Shown piece after piece: positions 1-6,077 of a stretch of 6,768 nucleotides of DNA. The notes beneath the pieces were generated by a model that saw only the letters and a program-made list of their open reading frames with translations, had not been told where the DNA came from and ran no database searches. Position 1 is the first letter of the stretch. Each line of letters starts with the position of its first letter. The position numbers and the translations under genes were made by a program. Source of the DNA: Gorillibacterium sp. (GTDB lineage: Bacteria; Bacillota; Bacilli; Paenibacillales; NBRC-103111); the NCBI GenBank assembly GCA_023511325.1, contig JAIMBU010000146.1, positions 1 to 6,768 on the forward strand, in the 5' to 3' direction.

Positions 1-343
1 CGATTTTTTCCCCTTTCACATCGACAATTGTATTTTCCGGCTTTTTCTTTCTTGATACGAGCAATGCTTTTTTATGATCGTCTTCTTGTAAATCAAGGCC
101 TGCTTTAAAAATTTCTTTAAAAATATGTTTTAACGTCGCCGTATCAAACGGTCCATCGTTATGTTCTAAAATTAAATCCAACATTTTTCTTTCACGAACA
201 GGATCATAAAAATACGTCCCTTGCGCATCTTTAATTTTCCCAATTTCTTGAACAAGACGTCCACGTTCATTAATTAACTTTAACAGCTGTAAGTTTAACT
301 CATCAACCTTTGCTCTCAGCTCATCTAATCGTTCGTTACTCAT
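1..343 (-). CDS. aroA: AroA, chorismate mutase/DAHP synthase, N-terminal part (cut by window edge)
   Basis: Bifunctional first enzyme of the shikimate pathway in Bacillus. The chorismate mutase domain converts chorismate to prephenate and also acts as the feedback sensor of the fused 3-deoxy-7-phosphoheptulonate synthase. Only the first 114 codons are in the window, and no stop is reached. The visible part begins [20 protein letters not shown] and continues with [16 protein letters not shown] and [14 protein letters not shown], the typical AroQ-type helical mutase. A linker then gives [16 protein letters not shown], which matches the entry to the DAHP synthase domain. The synthase domain itself lies off the left edge, so the fusion is inferred from the linker and family. 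The ATG at 341-343 has an AAGGA ribosome site (352-356) eight bases upstream. Transcription is probably from the promoter at 406-434. Feedback control by prephenate/chorismate is known for this family, not visible here. Confidence 0.93.
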   Translation of the reverse strand, partial: MSNERLDELRAKVDELNLQLLKLINERGRLVQEIGKIKDAQGTYFYDPVRERKMLDLILEHNDGPFDTATLKHIFKEIFKAGLDLQEDDHKKALLVSRKKKPENTIVDVKGEKI

Positions 344-373
344 TCATCTCATCCTTTCTTTATATAAGCTAAA

Positions 374-388
374 AAATGTGGTACATTT
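374..388. repeat. Inverted repeat in the aroA leader
   Basis: AAATGT-GGT-ACATTT, two perfect 6-base arms around three bases, lies between the predicted aroA start of transcription and its ribosome site. It could be a weak operator or a small leader stem. The T/A-rich arms make a stable RNA hairpin unlikely, and I cannot assign a regulator. Confidence 0.35.
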
Positions 389-405
389 CTATATAATTAG
401 AGATT

Positions 406-434
406 ATTATAAACGAAGTGGATAAAGTTGTCAC
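406..434 (-). promoter_or_regulatory. sigma-A promoter of aroA
   Basis: On the minus strand the -35 box GTGACA (429-434) is followed after exactly 17 bases by a perfect -10 box TATAAT (406-411). The predicted start of transcription is near position 398-400, which leaves an untranslated leader of about 55 bases before the aroA ATG at 343. The leader contains the small inverted repeat at 374-388. Confidence 0.8.
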
Positions 435-491
435 CCCTTTATTTATAAAACGCGTTTAAGTAATAAAGAATTTTTTAATTTTCAAAAAAAG

Positions 492-498
492 AAGGTGG
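492..498 (+). promoter_or_regulatory. Ribosome binding site deciding the TTG start at 504
   Basis: AAGGTGG differs from the consensus AAGGAGG at one base and sits five bases before TTG 504. The alternative GTG start at 495 lies inside this site and has only A-rich sequence upstream, so TTG is preferred. No convincing sigma-A promoter for this gene could be picked out in the AT-rich stretch 344-490. Confidence 0.6.
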
Positions 499-503
499 GA
501 AGC

Positions 504-2651
504 TTGATTTTTGCATTAGATATTGGGACTCGTTCAGTAGTTGGCATTATTTTAAAGGAAACAGACGGACAATATCAAGTTGAAGACATTGTCATCAAAG
601 AACACGAAGAACGGGCAATGCTTGACGGGCAAATTCATGACGTGCTTGCTGTTTCAAAAGTCATTATCGACATAAAAAAAACGTTAGAGGAACGTCATAG
701 GCCTCTTACACGTGTATGCGTCGCGGCAGCAGGTCGTTCATTAAAAACAGAAAAAGGAAAAACGACGATTTCAATCAAAGGTAAGCCGCTTTTAACTCAT
801 GAAGATGTGATGTATTTAGAACTCTCCGCCGTTCAACAAGCACAAATGACGTTAGCGGAAAAATCATCGAATGAAAAAAGTCATCATTATTACTGCGTCG
901 GTTATTCGGTGACGCGCTATGAAATTGATGGCGAAGAAATCGGTAGCCTAATTGATCAACAAGGAGATGAAGCGAGCGTTGAAGTCATCGCCACATTTTT
1001 ACCGAAACTTGTCGTCGAGTCGCTTCTTGCAGCACTGCAACGCGCCCACTTAGAAATGGAGGCGCTAACACTCGAACCGATCGCTGCACTAAATGTACTC
1101 ATCCCTCCGACGATGCGGCGATTAAATGTTGCGCTTGTAGATATTGGTGCAGGGACGTCCGATATCGCAATTACAGATGGCGGGACAGTCATTGCTTACG
1201 GGATGGTACCGATGGCGGGGGATGAAATTACAGAAGCGATTTCTGATGCATATTTACTCGATTTCCCCCTTGCTGAACAGGCGAAACGTGACTTACATAC
1301 AAAAGAAACGGTAACAATTACAGACATTCTCGGTTTTGAAACAGAAGTGCCTCGCGAACAAATGATTGCAACTATTTCCGAGGCGATTGATCGACTTGCT
1401 GATGCGATCAGCAAAGAAATTTTACGATTAAATAATCATCAATCGCCGAAAGCAGTGATGCTTGTTGGAGGGGGAAGCTTGACGCCAGAACTCCCAAAGC
1501 GGCTCGCTCAAAAGCTCCATCTTCCTGAAAATCGCGTCGCTATTCGTGGCATTGATGCCATTCAAAAGTTGCACATCGATCGGGAAGAAATGAAACATCG
1601 TCCAGAGCTCGTCACCCCTATTGGCATTGCAATTGCTGCAAAGCAAACACCGATTCAATACGTAACGGTAGAGGTAAACGGACAATCGATTCGTTTATTT
1701 GATATGAAGCAACTAACGATCGGTGATGCGCTATTAGCTGCAGGGATTCAATTACATAAACTATATGGAAAGCCTGGCTTAGCTTGCGTCGTTACGTTAA
1801 ACGGAAATACAATTACTATTCCAGGAACACATGGAGAGCCGCCAATCATTATGAAAAATGGTGAGACGGCAACATTCGATACACCTATTAAAAACAGTGA
1901 CCGTATCGTTGTTGAAAAAGGGAAAGATGGGAAGCAAGCAACCGTTCAACTTCGTGATTTGCTTGAATCATTGCCGACAAAACAAGTGACGATCAATGGA
2001 CAACAATATACGATTGAACCGCTTGTGTTGCGAAATGGAGAACCCGCTTCCCTCGATGCTGTTTTATGTGATCGTGACGACATTGTTGTCCATATGCCAG
2101 AAACGATGGAACAACTTTTGCAAGCAACAAAAAATGACGATCTTCTTCAACAGCTTGAGCCATTTACGATCACGTTAAATGGAAAAAAAATAAAATTTTC
2201 TGAATGGTGCGCGACGATATATCGAAACGGAATGGAATGCCCACGCTACGCACCGTTTGAAGACGGCGATGACATCGTCATTCATCAACAAAATGAACGA
2301 ACAGTTGCCCAAATAGCTGAAGCAAGACAGCTGAAACTTCATTACTCGCTTCCAGTTATATTTAACGGTGAAACATTAACATTAACAAAACAAATTGGTG
2401 CGTTTTATCGTAACGGTGAACAGCTTCATGAGGACGATCTCGTTCAACATGGAGATGAGCTTCAATTTAGCGAGAGAAAAATCGAGCCGTTTATTTTTCA
2501 AGATATATTTCAATACGTCCAAGTTGATATTCCTCAAGGAGCGTCAACAACATTTACATTACTAAAAAACGGAAAACCAACAACATTTTACGAGACGCTT
2601 GCCCCAGGTGATCAACTTGAAATTGTTTGGCAGAAGAAAAAGCAACTATGA
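504..2651 (+). CDS. FtsA/PilM-like actin-fold ATPase with repeated C-terminal domain
   Basis: Protein of 715 aa. Residues 1-380 form an actin-like ATPase of the FtsA/PilM class. Phosphate-1 loop is LDIGTRSVVG (5-14), the FtsA-type 1C subdomain spans about 70-170 (VCVAAAGRSL to VEVIATFLPK), phosphate-2 is VDIGAGTSDIAI (212-223) and the adenosine loop is VMLVGGGSLTPEL (318-330). Residues 385-710 hold about five related beta-rich repeats of the pattern NG-x-hydrophobic ... RNG ... GDxIxI. FtsA is normally about 420-440 aa, so the C-terminal half is an addition. I see neither a membrane segment nor the C-terminal amphipathic helix of true FtsA. The likely role is a cytoskeletal or envelope-linked scaffold; it is not the ftsZ-linked division gene, as no ftsZ follows. 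I chose the TTG at 504 because AAGGTGG (492-498) lies five bases upstream; a GTG at 495 would overlap that site. The gene is divergent from aroA, and its stop codon lies in the terminator stem. Confidence 0.85.
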   Translation: MIFALDIGTRSVVGIILKETDGQYQVEDIVIKEHEERAMLDGQIHDVLAVSKVIIDIKKTLEERHRPLTRVCVAAAGRSLKTEKGKTTISIKGKPLLTHEDVMYLELSAVQQAQMTLAEKSSNEKSHHYYCVGYSVTRYEIDGEEIGSLIDQQGDEASVEVIATFLPKLVVESLLAALQRAHLEMEALTLEPIAALNVLIPPTMRRLNVALVDIGAGTSDIAITDGGTVIAYGMVPMAGDEITEAISDAYLLDFPLAEQAKRDLHTKETVTITDILGFETEVPREQMIATISEAIDRLADAISKEILRLNNHQSPKAVMLVGGGSLTPELPKRLAQKLHLPENRVAIRGIDAIQKLHIDREEMKHRPELVTPIGIAIAAKQTPIQYVTVEVNGQSIRLFDMKQLTIGDALLAAGIQLHKLYGKPGLACVVTLNGNTITIPGTHGEPPIIMKNGETATFDTPIKNSDRIVVEKGKDGKQATVQLRDLLESLPTKQVTINGQQYTIEPLVLRNGEPASLDAVLCDRDDIVVHMPETMEQLLQATKNDDLLQQLEPFTITLNGKKIKFSEWCATIYRNGMECPRYAPFEDGDDIVIHQQNERTVAQIAEARQLKLHYSLPVIFNGETLTLTKQIGAFYRNGEQLHEDDLVQHGDELQFSERKIEPFIFQDIFQYVQVDIPQGASTTFTLLKNGKPTTFYETLAPGDQLEIVWQKKKQL
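1656..2630 (+). repeat. Tandem degenerate protein repeats in the FtsA-like C-terminus
   Basis: Protein-level repeats within the 715-aa product. The clearest units are residues 431-473, 493-530, 553-594 and 615-656, with a weaker one at 671-709 and a divergent first unit from 385. Each unit has a beta strand ending in NG (LNGNTI, INGQQY, LNGKKI, FNGETL), then a strand ending in NGE or a variant (MKNGET, LRNGEP, YRNGME, YRNGEQ, LKNGKP), then an acidic turn with a closing strand (NSDRIVV, DRDDIVV, DGDDIVI, HGDELQF, PGDQLEI). The unit length is about 40 residues and the spacing about 60. The pattern resembles beta-grasp or SLBB-type folds, which is an inference. The DNA itself is not repeated. 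Confidence 0.7.
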
Positions 2652-2671
2652 GCAGTCCATAGTTGCTTTTT
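2637..2671. terminator. Bidirectional intrinsic terminator between convergent units
   Basis: Perfect 14-base arms, AAAAAGCAACTATG (2637-2650) and CATAGTTGCTTTTT (2658-2671), enclose a 7-base loop. On the plus strand a T-rich run follows, and on the minus strand TTTTTCTTCT, so it can stop both the FtsA-like transcript and the aminopeptidase operon. The plus-strand stop codon TGA (2649-2651) is inside the stem and loop. The two genes' stop codons are only about 25 bases apart. Confidence 0.93.
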
Positions 2672-2675
2672 TCTT

Positions 2676-3791
2676 TTATTTTAAGTTTTCTGGGTTTAAT
2701 GGTTGTAACTCTGGAAGGACAAAACGTCCATCTTTACGAATAAGTACACCATCAAAATATATTTCACCGCCACCATATTCCTGTCGCTGAATACAAACCA
2801 TATCCCAATGAATCGATGATTTGTTGCCATTGGAGGCTTCATCGTAGCATTCACCTGGAGTGAAGTGAAAGCTGCCATCGATTTTCTCATCAAACAGAAT
2901 ATCCTTCATTGGCTCCTGAATGTAGGGGTTGACTCCAATCGCAAATTCACCTATGAAGCGGGCACCCTCATCGGTATCCAATATCCGGTTAAGTCGTTCA
3001 CTGTCATTGGCAGTTGCCTTGATAATCTTGCCATCCTTGAATTCCAAGCAGACATTCTCAAAGACGAATCCTTCATAAGGTGTCGGTGCATTGTAGGCTA
3101 AGGTACCGTTGATTGAATCACGAACAGGGGCGGTGTAGACCTCGCCATCGGGGATGTTGCAGCCCCCATCACATTTAATCGCACCAATTCCCTTGATCGA
3201 GAAAGTCAGGTCTGTTCCGGGTCCCTTCAGGTGCACCTTGTCTGTCTTATCCATCAATGCCTTCAGTGGGTCCATGGCTTTGGACATTCTGTTATAGTCG
3301 AGGGTACAGACTTCAAAGTAGAAGTTCTCAAAAGCCTCGGTACTCATGGATGCAAGCTGTGCCATTGAAGCAGTCGGGTAACGGAGAACAACCCATTTGG
3401 TTTTCTTAATTCGGGTTTCCAGATGAACCGGTTTGGTATATTTGGAGCCGTATAATCGCAGTTGATCTGCAGGAACATCAGCCAGTTCAGTGCTATTGCT
3501 CCCACCGCGTACGGAGATGTAGGCGTTCATCTTATCCATTTGATAGTTGTCAAAATCAGCCCATTGCTCGATTTGCTCCTCTGTTGCATCCAGCAGAAGT
3601 GCCCGAGTCACCCGTGGATCACGAAGGTTTACGAAGGGATTTGCTCCGGCCTTCCGCACTGCTTTGACTAGCTCAGTAACTAGAGGAAGCTCGATCCCCG
3701 TGGCTTCAATCAGAACATTCTCTCCCGCTTTAGCACGGATGGAGTAATTAACTAGTGAATCTGCCAGCTTAACAAGTCTTGAATCGATCAT
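2676..3791 (-). CDS. M29-family metallo-aminopeptidase (AmpS type)
   Basis: Protein of 371 aa resembling the AmpS/aminopeptidase II group, cytosolic two-metal exopeptidases that remove N-terminal residues from peptides. Residues placed as metal ligands or catalytic by the family pattern are Glu217 (DGEVYTAP), Glu282 (GEFAIG), His309 (FHFTPG), Tyr316, and His328 and Asp330 (SSIHWDMV). The spacing of the last four fits the family, and all are present, so the enzyme should be active. Classical AmpS is about 410 aa; this belongs to a shorter subgroup. The ATG at 3791 has GAGGAG (3801-3806) nine bases upstream; an open extension to 3884 has no comparable site and overlaps the preceding gene. The start overlaps the oxidoreductase stop as ATGA, so translation is probably coupled. 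Codon use is mosaic: about the last 48 codons have roughly 10 G/C-ending codons, while a middle stretch near 3125-3240 has about 24 of 38. Substrate specificity cannot be read from sequence. Confidence 0.9.
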   Translation of the reverse strand: MIDSRLVKLADSLVNYSIRAKAGENVLIEATGIELPLVTELVKAVRKAGANPFVNLRDPRVTRALLLDATEEQIEQWADFDNYQMDKMNAYISVRGGSNSTELADVPADQLRLYGSKYTKPVHLETRIKKTKWVVLRYPTASMAQLASMSTEAFENFYFEVCTLDYNRMSKAMDPLKALMDKTDKVHLKGPGTDLTFSIKGIGAIKCDGGCNIPDGEVYTAPVRDSINGTLAYNAPTPYEGFVFENVCLEFKDGKIIKATANDSERLNRILDTDEGARFIGEFAIGVNPYIQEPMKDILFDEKIDGSFHFTPGECYDEASNGNKSSIHWDMVCIQRQEYGGGEIYFDGVLIRKDGRFVLPELQPLNPENLK

Positions 3792-4882
3792 GAATGGTTG
3801 CTCCTCTTTGTCTGGTTTACGATAGTATCGATCCATTCCTCGGCCCGTAGGCAATCCGTTAAAGCAGGTGCTAGTCCTTCCCACCGGTCTTCCCCCACCA
3901 CCCGATATAGAAAATGATGGAGACCGCCAAAGTGACTGTCTACAGCGTTTCCAAGCGTCTGCTTCTCTTCTGGAAGCAGGGCAAAGGTGGCTGGTGTCGG
4001 AATGACACTGCTCGAACCATCAAGCAGCTTCAGCCGTGGAGTGGTTTCCCGCTCCAAGTCACAGACAAGGCTGCCTTTGGTTCCCGTCACATCAATCATG
4101 AAGGTCTCTGAGCCCCAGGCAATACGTGATACCTCGGCAATGCCCTTGATTCCGCTCTCTGTCTCTACGTGCAGCAAAGCCCAGTCATCGACCTTCATCT
4201 CAGTCAGCACAGGTGAAGCTACTGATTCTGGACGTTGCTTTACAAATGTATTCATCTGCCCTGTTACTTCTTTAATCTCACCGAACCAATGACGGAACAA
4301 ATCAAGCACATGCACGCCCAGATCACTAATCGCTCCCGCGCCGGACATCTCCTGCTGCATTCTCCAACTGATCGGCCTTGCAGCATCAAGATAGCCAGAC
4401 CGACGATAGGAGATCCGGCATTGGAGCACTTCGCCGATCATCTGCAAACGCAAAGCTTCACGAATCCGCATCACCGCGGGATGATAGCGAAAGGTCAATG
4501 CTGCTTGCGTCACTTTCGCGCTTTTAGCGGCTTGCGTAAGTTCAAGCGAGTGGAGAGCATTCTCCGTGAGTGGTTTCTCACAGTAAATAGCTTTACCTGC
4601 GGCGGCTGCAGCCTGCACCGCCTTCAGGTGTAGAGCGTTCGGTGTGCAGATGTCCACCATATCAATGGAGCGCGTCTGCAGTGCCTCTTCTAGTGAAGCA
4701 GATACATGTTCAAAGCCCATCGCCTGCGCATGTTCGGCTTTTCCAGTGGGATCTCTAGTGATCAAGGTGTCTAGAATAGGAATAAATGGGGATTGCTTGA
4801 GCACGGGTATACTTTTTAGCGCAATAATATGCGTTTTGGCAATTCCACCAAATCCAACAATGGCAATCCGAATAGGTTTCAA
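3788..4882 (-). CDS. Gfo/Idh/MocA-family oxidoreductase
   Basis: Protein of 364 aa of the NAD(P)-dependent sugar or inositol dehydrogenase superfamily. The N-terminal Rossmann fold carries the dinucleotide loop GFGGIA (10-15), followed by VDICTPNALH (76-85) and the EKP signature (CEKPL, 101-105) whose lysine lies at the active site in this family. The C-terminal alpha/beta domain includes DLGVHVLDL (187-195); its His191 and Asp194 occupy the usual catalytic/substrate region. The substrate is not predictable, and a sugar, an inositol or a glycoside is possible. I chose TTG 4882 because AAGGGAG (4891-4897) lies eight bases upstream and the Rossmann strand KPIRIAIVG begins at once; an ATG-started extension to 4945 would run into the preceding gene. 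It is the second gene of the operon, 43 bases after the coiled-coil gene, with an ATGA overlap into the aminopeptidase. G/C content is clearly higher than at the left end, above 55% in places. Confidence 0.9.
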   Translation of the reverse strand: MKPIRIAIVGFGGIAKTHIIALKSIPVLKQSPFIPILDTLITRDPTGKAEHAQAMGFEHVSASLEEALQTRSIDMVDICTPNALHLKAVQAAAAAGKAIYCEKPLTENALHSLELTQAAKSAKVTQAALTFRYHPAVMRIREALRLQMIGEVLQCRISYRRSGYLDAARPISWRMQQEMSGAGAISDLGVHVLDLFRHWFGEIKEVTGQMNTFVKQRPESVASPVLTEMKVDDWALLHVETESGIKGIAEVSRIAWGSETFMIDVTGTKGSLVCDLERETTPRLKLLDGSSSVIPTPATFALLPEEKQTLGNAVDSHFGGLHHFLYRVVGEDRWEGLAPALTDCLRAEEWIDTIVNQTKRSNHS

Positions 4883-4890
4883 AGCGTTAA

Positions 4891-4897
4891 CTCCCTT
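4891..4897 (-). promoter_or_regulatory. Ribosome binding site deciding the TTG start of the oxidoreductase
   Basis: AAGGGAG on the minus strand, eight bases before the TTG at 4880-4882. The same core GGGAG with the same spacing is seen before the first gene of this operon, which supports both start choices. Confidence 0.65.
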
Positions 4898-4925
4898 CCC
4901 ATATGTAAGCACCGCCGAAAAATGT

Positions 4926-5870
4926 TTAAGCTTGGACGGATTCAATCAACTCTGTGAGATCCTGACTTACTTGTTTAATCTCATTATTCCGTGTTTGGAT
5001 CAATCGTTCTAAGCTAGAGATGGCGTCCTCTACCTTGCTAATCGAAGCGGCTACTTGATCGAGAGAATCATTGATCTTACCCTGTACAATCCAATCACTA
5101 AAGAATCCATCAAAGAAATAGTCAGCGAATTTAAGGAAGGAGGATACATCAAACTCCACAGTTAGAATCATGTTGACGTCTTTGAGTTCTTTCTCAAATC
5201 GACTTAAATGACCTCTTGCACTATGCATGAACTCAGTGGATTCCTCGATCTTCCCATGCTTGATGTGTGTGGAGAGAAAACCACCACCTAGCATATCATA
5301 GGTTCCCCAATTTCTAGCCGAGTTTAAGCACTTCTCTGCTTCAACGAGAGGAATGAGTAGCGCTCTTCCAGCATGGATGGCCTCCACAAGCTCTTGGTTT
5401 TCCGTGGATAACACGATTCTACGATTGACCAGCTTATCCATTTGTTCTGCTGTCTGTGGACTATGCTCCTTGAGCAATCGTTCTTTGTCACGGATGATCT
5501 GCTCATATTCCTCTTCCCAACCACTTGCTTCGGCAATCCTTTCCAGCGCCGTGCGGATCTCTTCTTGCGTAAATCGAACAGAAGCGATGGCCGCTTCGTG
5601 CTTAGCTTTCGCCTGAACGGACTCCATCTCCTCTTTTAGAAGCCGCTCCGCCTTTTTGTTAAGGATGGTTAAGATAAATCCTGATAAGCTGCCATTTCTC
5701 AGCTTCTCAACATCTTCGTGCTCTTTTAACCACTCACGCTCAAGTTCCTGGACGGATCTTTCTTGGCTAGTCCTCTCTCGATTCAATACAGTGAGCCGCT
5801 CCTGCCACTTGCTGTGGTTTCTTTCCTTCTCTTTAACACGTTTCAACCGTTCATTGAGTTCAGTAAACAT
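4926..5870 (-). CDS. Coiled-coil protein of unknown function
   Basis: Protein of 314 aa that I do not recognise as a named family. Residues 1-60 and 75-165 are strongly charged, with Glu/Lys/Arg heptad-like spacing, typical of long coiled-coil helices. Between them lies a short hydrophobic patch, LSGFILTIL (62-70). A non-coiled segment follows: NWGTYDMLGGGFLSTHIKHG (187-206), then a four-helix-like region with FADYFFDGFFSDWIVQGKI (248-266), and a final coiled helix (267-310). The Gly-rich turn and the aromatic FxxDxxFSDW patch look conserved rather than random and may form an interaction surface. There is no signal peptide and no clear transmembrane helix, so it is probably cytosolic. The start is ATG 5870, with AAAGGGAG (5879-5886) eight bases upstream; ATG 5873 is directly adjacent and possible. 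The frame is open to 5945, but that would bury the ribosome site. It is first in a three-gene unit, and no function can be assigned. Confidence 0.85.
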   Translation of the reverse strand: MFTELNERLKRVKEKERNHSKWQERLTVLNRERTSQERSVQELEREWLKEHEDVEKLRNGSLSGFILTILNKKAERLLKEEMESVQAKAKHEAAIASVRFTQEEIRTALERIAEASGWEEEYEQIIRDKERLLKEHSPQTAEQMDKLVNRRIVLSTENQELVEAIHAGRALLIPLVEAEKCLNSARNWGTYDMLGGGFLSTHIKHGKIEESTEFMHSARGHLSRFEKELKDVNMILTVEFDVSSFLKFADYFFDGFFSDWIVQGKINDSLDQVAASISKVEDAISSLERLIQTRNNEIKQVSQDLTELIESVQA

Positions 5871-5888
5871 CATAATCGCTCCCTTTAC

Positions 5889-5915
5889 GTTGACGACAAC
5901 TTCAATAGTGTTGAC
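5889..5915. repeat. Paired GTTGAC direct repeats in the operon leader
   Basis: GTTGAC occurs at 5889-5894 and again at 5910-5915, 21 bases apart, which is two turns of the DNA helix. They sit just upstream of the ribosome site of the coiled-coil gene and downstream of its predicted promoter. They may be an operator pair or coincidence. Confidence 0.3.
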
Positions 5916-5999
5916 AGTCAGATCATGATTGATAAAACGCATCACAAGCGCAAAGGTTTCAAATCCATTTTATCCATACCCAACAACTTGATCCTATCT

Positions 6000-6028
6000 A
6001 TTCTACCGATTAATCGTCGTTATCGCAA
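6000..6028 (-). promoter_or_regulatory. sigma-A promoter of the coiled-coil/oxidoreductase/aminopeptidase operon
   Basis: On the minus strand, -35 TTGCGA (6023-6028) and -10 TAGAAT (6000-6005, five of six consensus bases) are separated by exactly 17 bases. Transcription would start near 5993 and give a leader of about 120 bases before ATG 5870. The promoter begins directly after the hairpin at 6032-6070, as expected for a new unit following a terminator. Confidence 0.65.
6007..6016. promoter_or_regulatory. Palindrome in the promoter spacer, possible operator
   Basis: CGATTAATCG is a perfect 10-base palindrome lying entirely between the -35 and -10 boxes of the operon promoter. A dimeric repressor or a spacer-distorting activator binding there would control the promoter directly. 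No regulator can be named from the sequence. Confidence 0.4.
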
Positions 6029-6031
6029 AAT

Positions 6032-6070
6032 AACCTTAATCTTAAGCAATAATTTGCTCGGATTAAGGTT
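6032..6070 (-). terminator. Two-part hairpin, probable terminator of the deacetylase unit
   Basis: Perfect 10-base arms, AACCTTAATC (6032-6041) and GATTAAGGTT (6061-6070), enclose a second stem, AGCAA/TTGCT, closed by a four-base loop; a 3/2 internal loop separates the two stems. On the minus strand it starts eight bases after the deacetylase stop and is followed by TATTTT, a short, weak T run. The position fits an intrinsic terminator, while the weak T run and A/T-rich stem leave room for a protective 3' hairpin instead. Confidence 0.65.
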
Positions 6071-6077
6071 CATTATT

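Noticed and set aside
3792..3884. N-terminal extension of the aminopeptidase to 3884
   Set aside because: It lacks a ribosome site, overlaps the oxidoreductase gene by about 96 bases and adds residues unlike the family. The internal ATG has a good site and an ATGA junction.
4235..4633. 132-codon plus-strand open frame opposite the oxidoreductase
   Set aside because: It is an antisense shadow of a clearly coding Gfo/Idh gene with intact motifs; no ribosome site or domain supports it.
5874..5945. N-terminal extension of the coiled-coil protein to 5945
   Set aside because: The frame is open but contains the AAAGGGAG ribosome site of the internal start, and the added residues do not continue the charged helix pattern.
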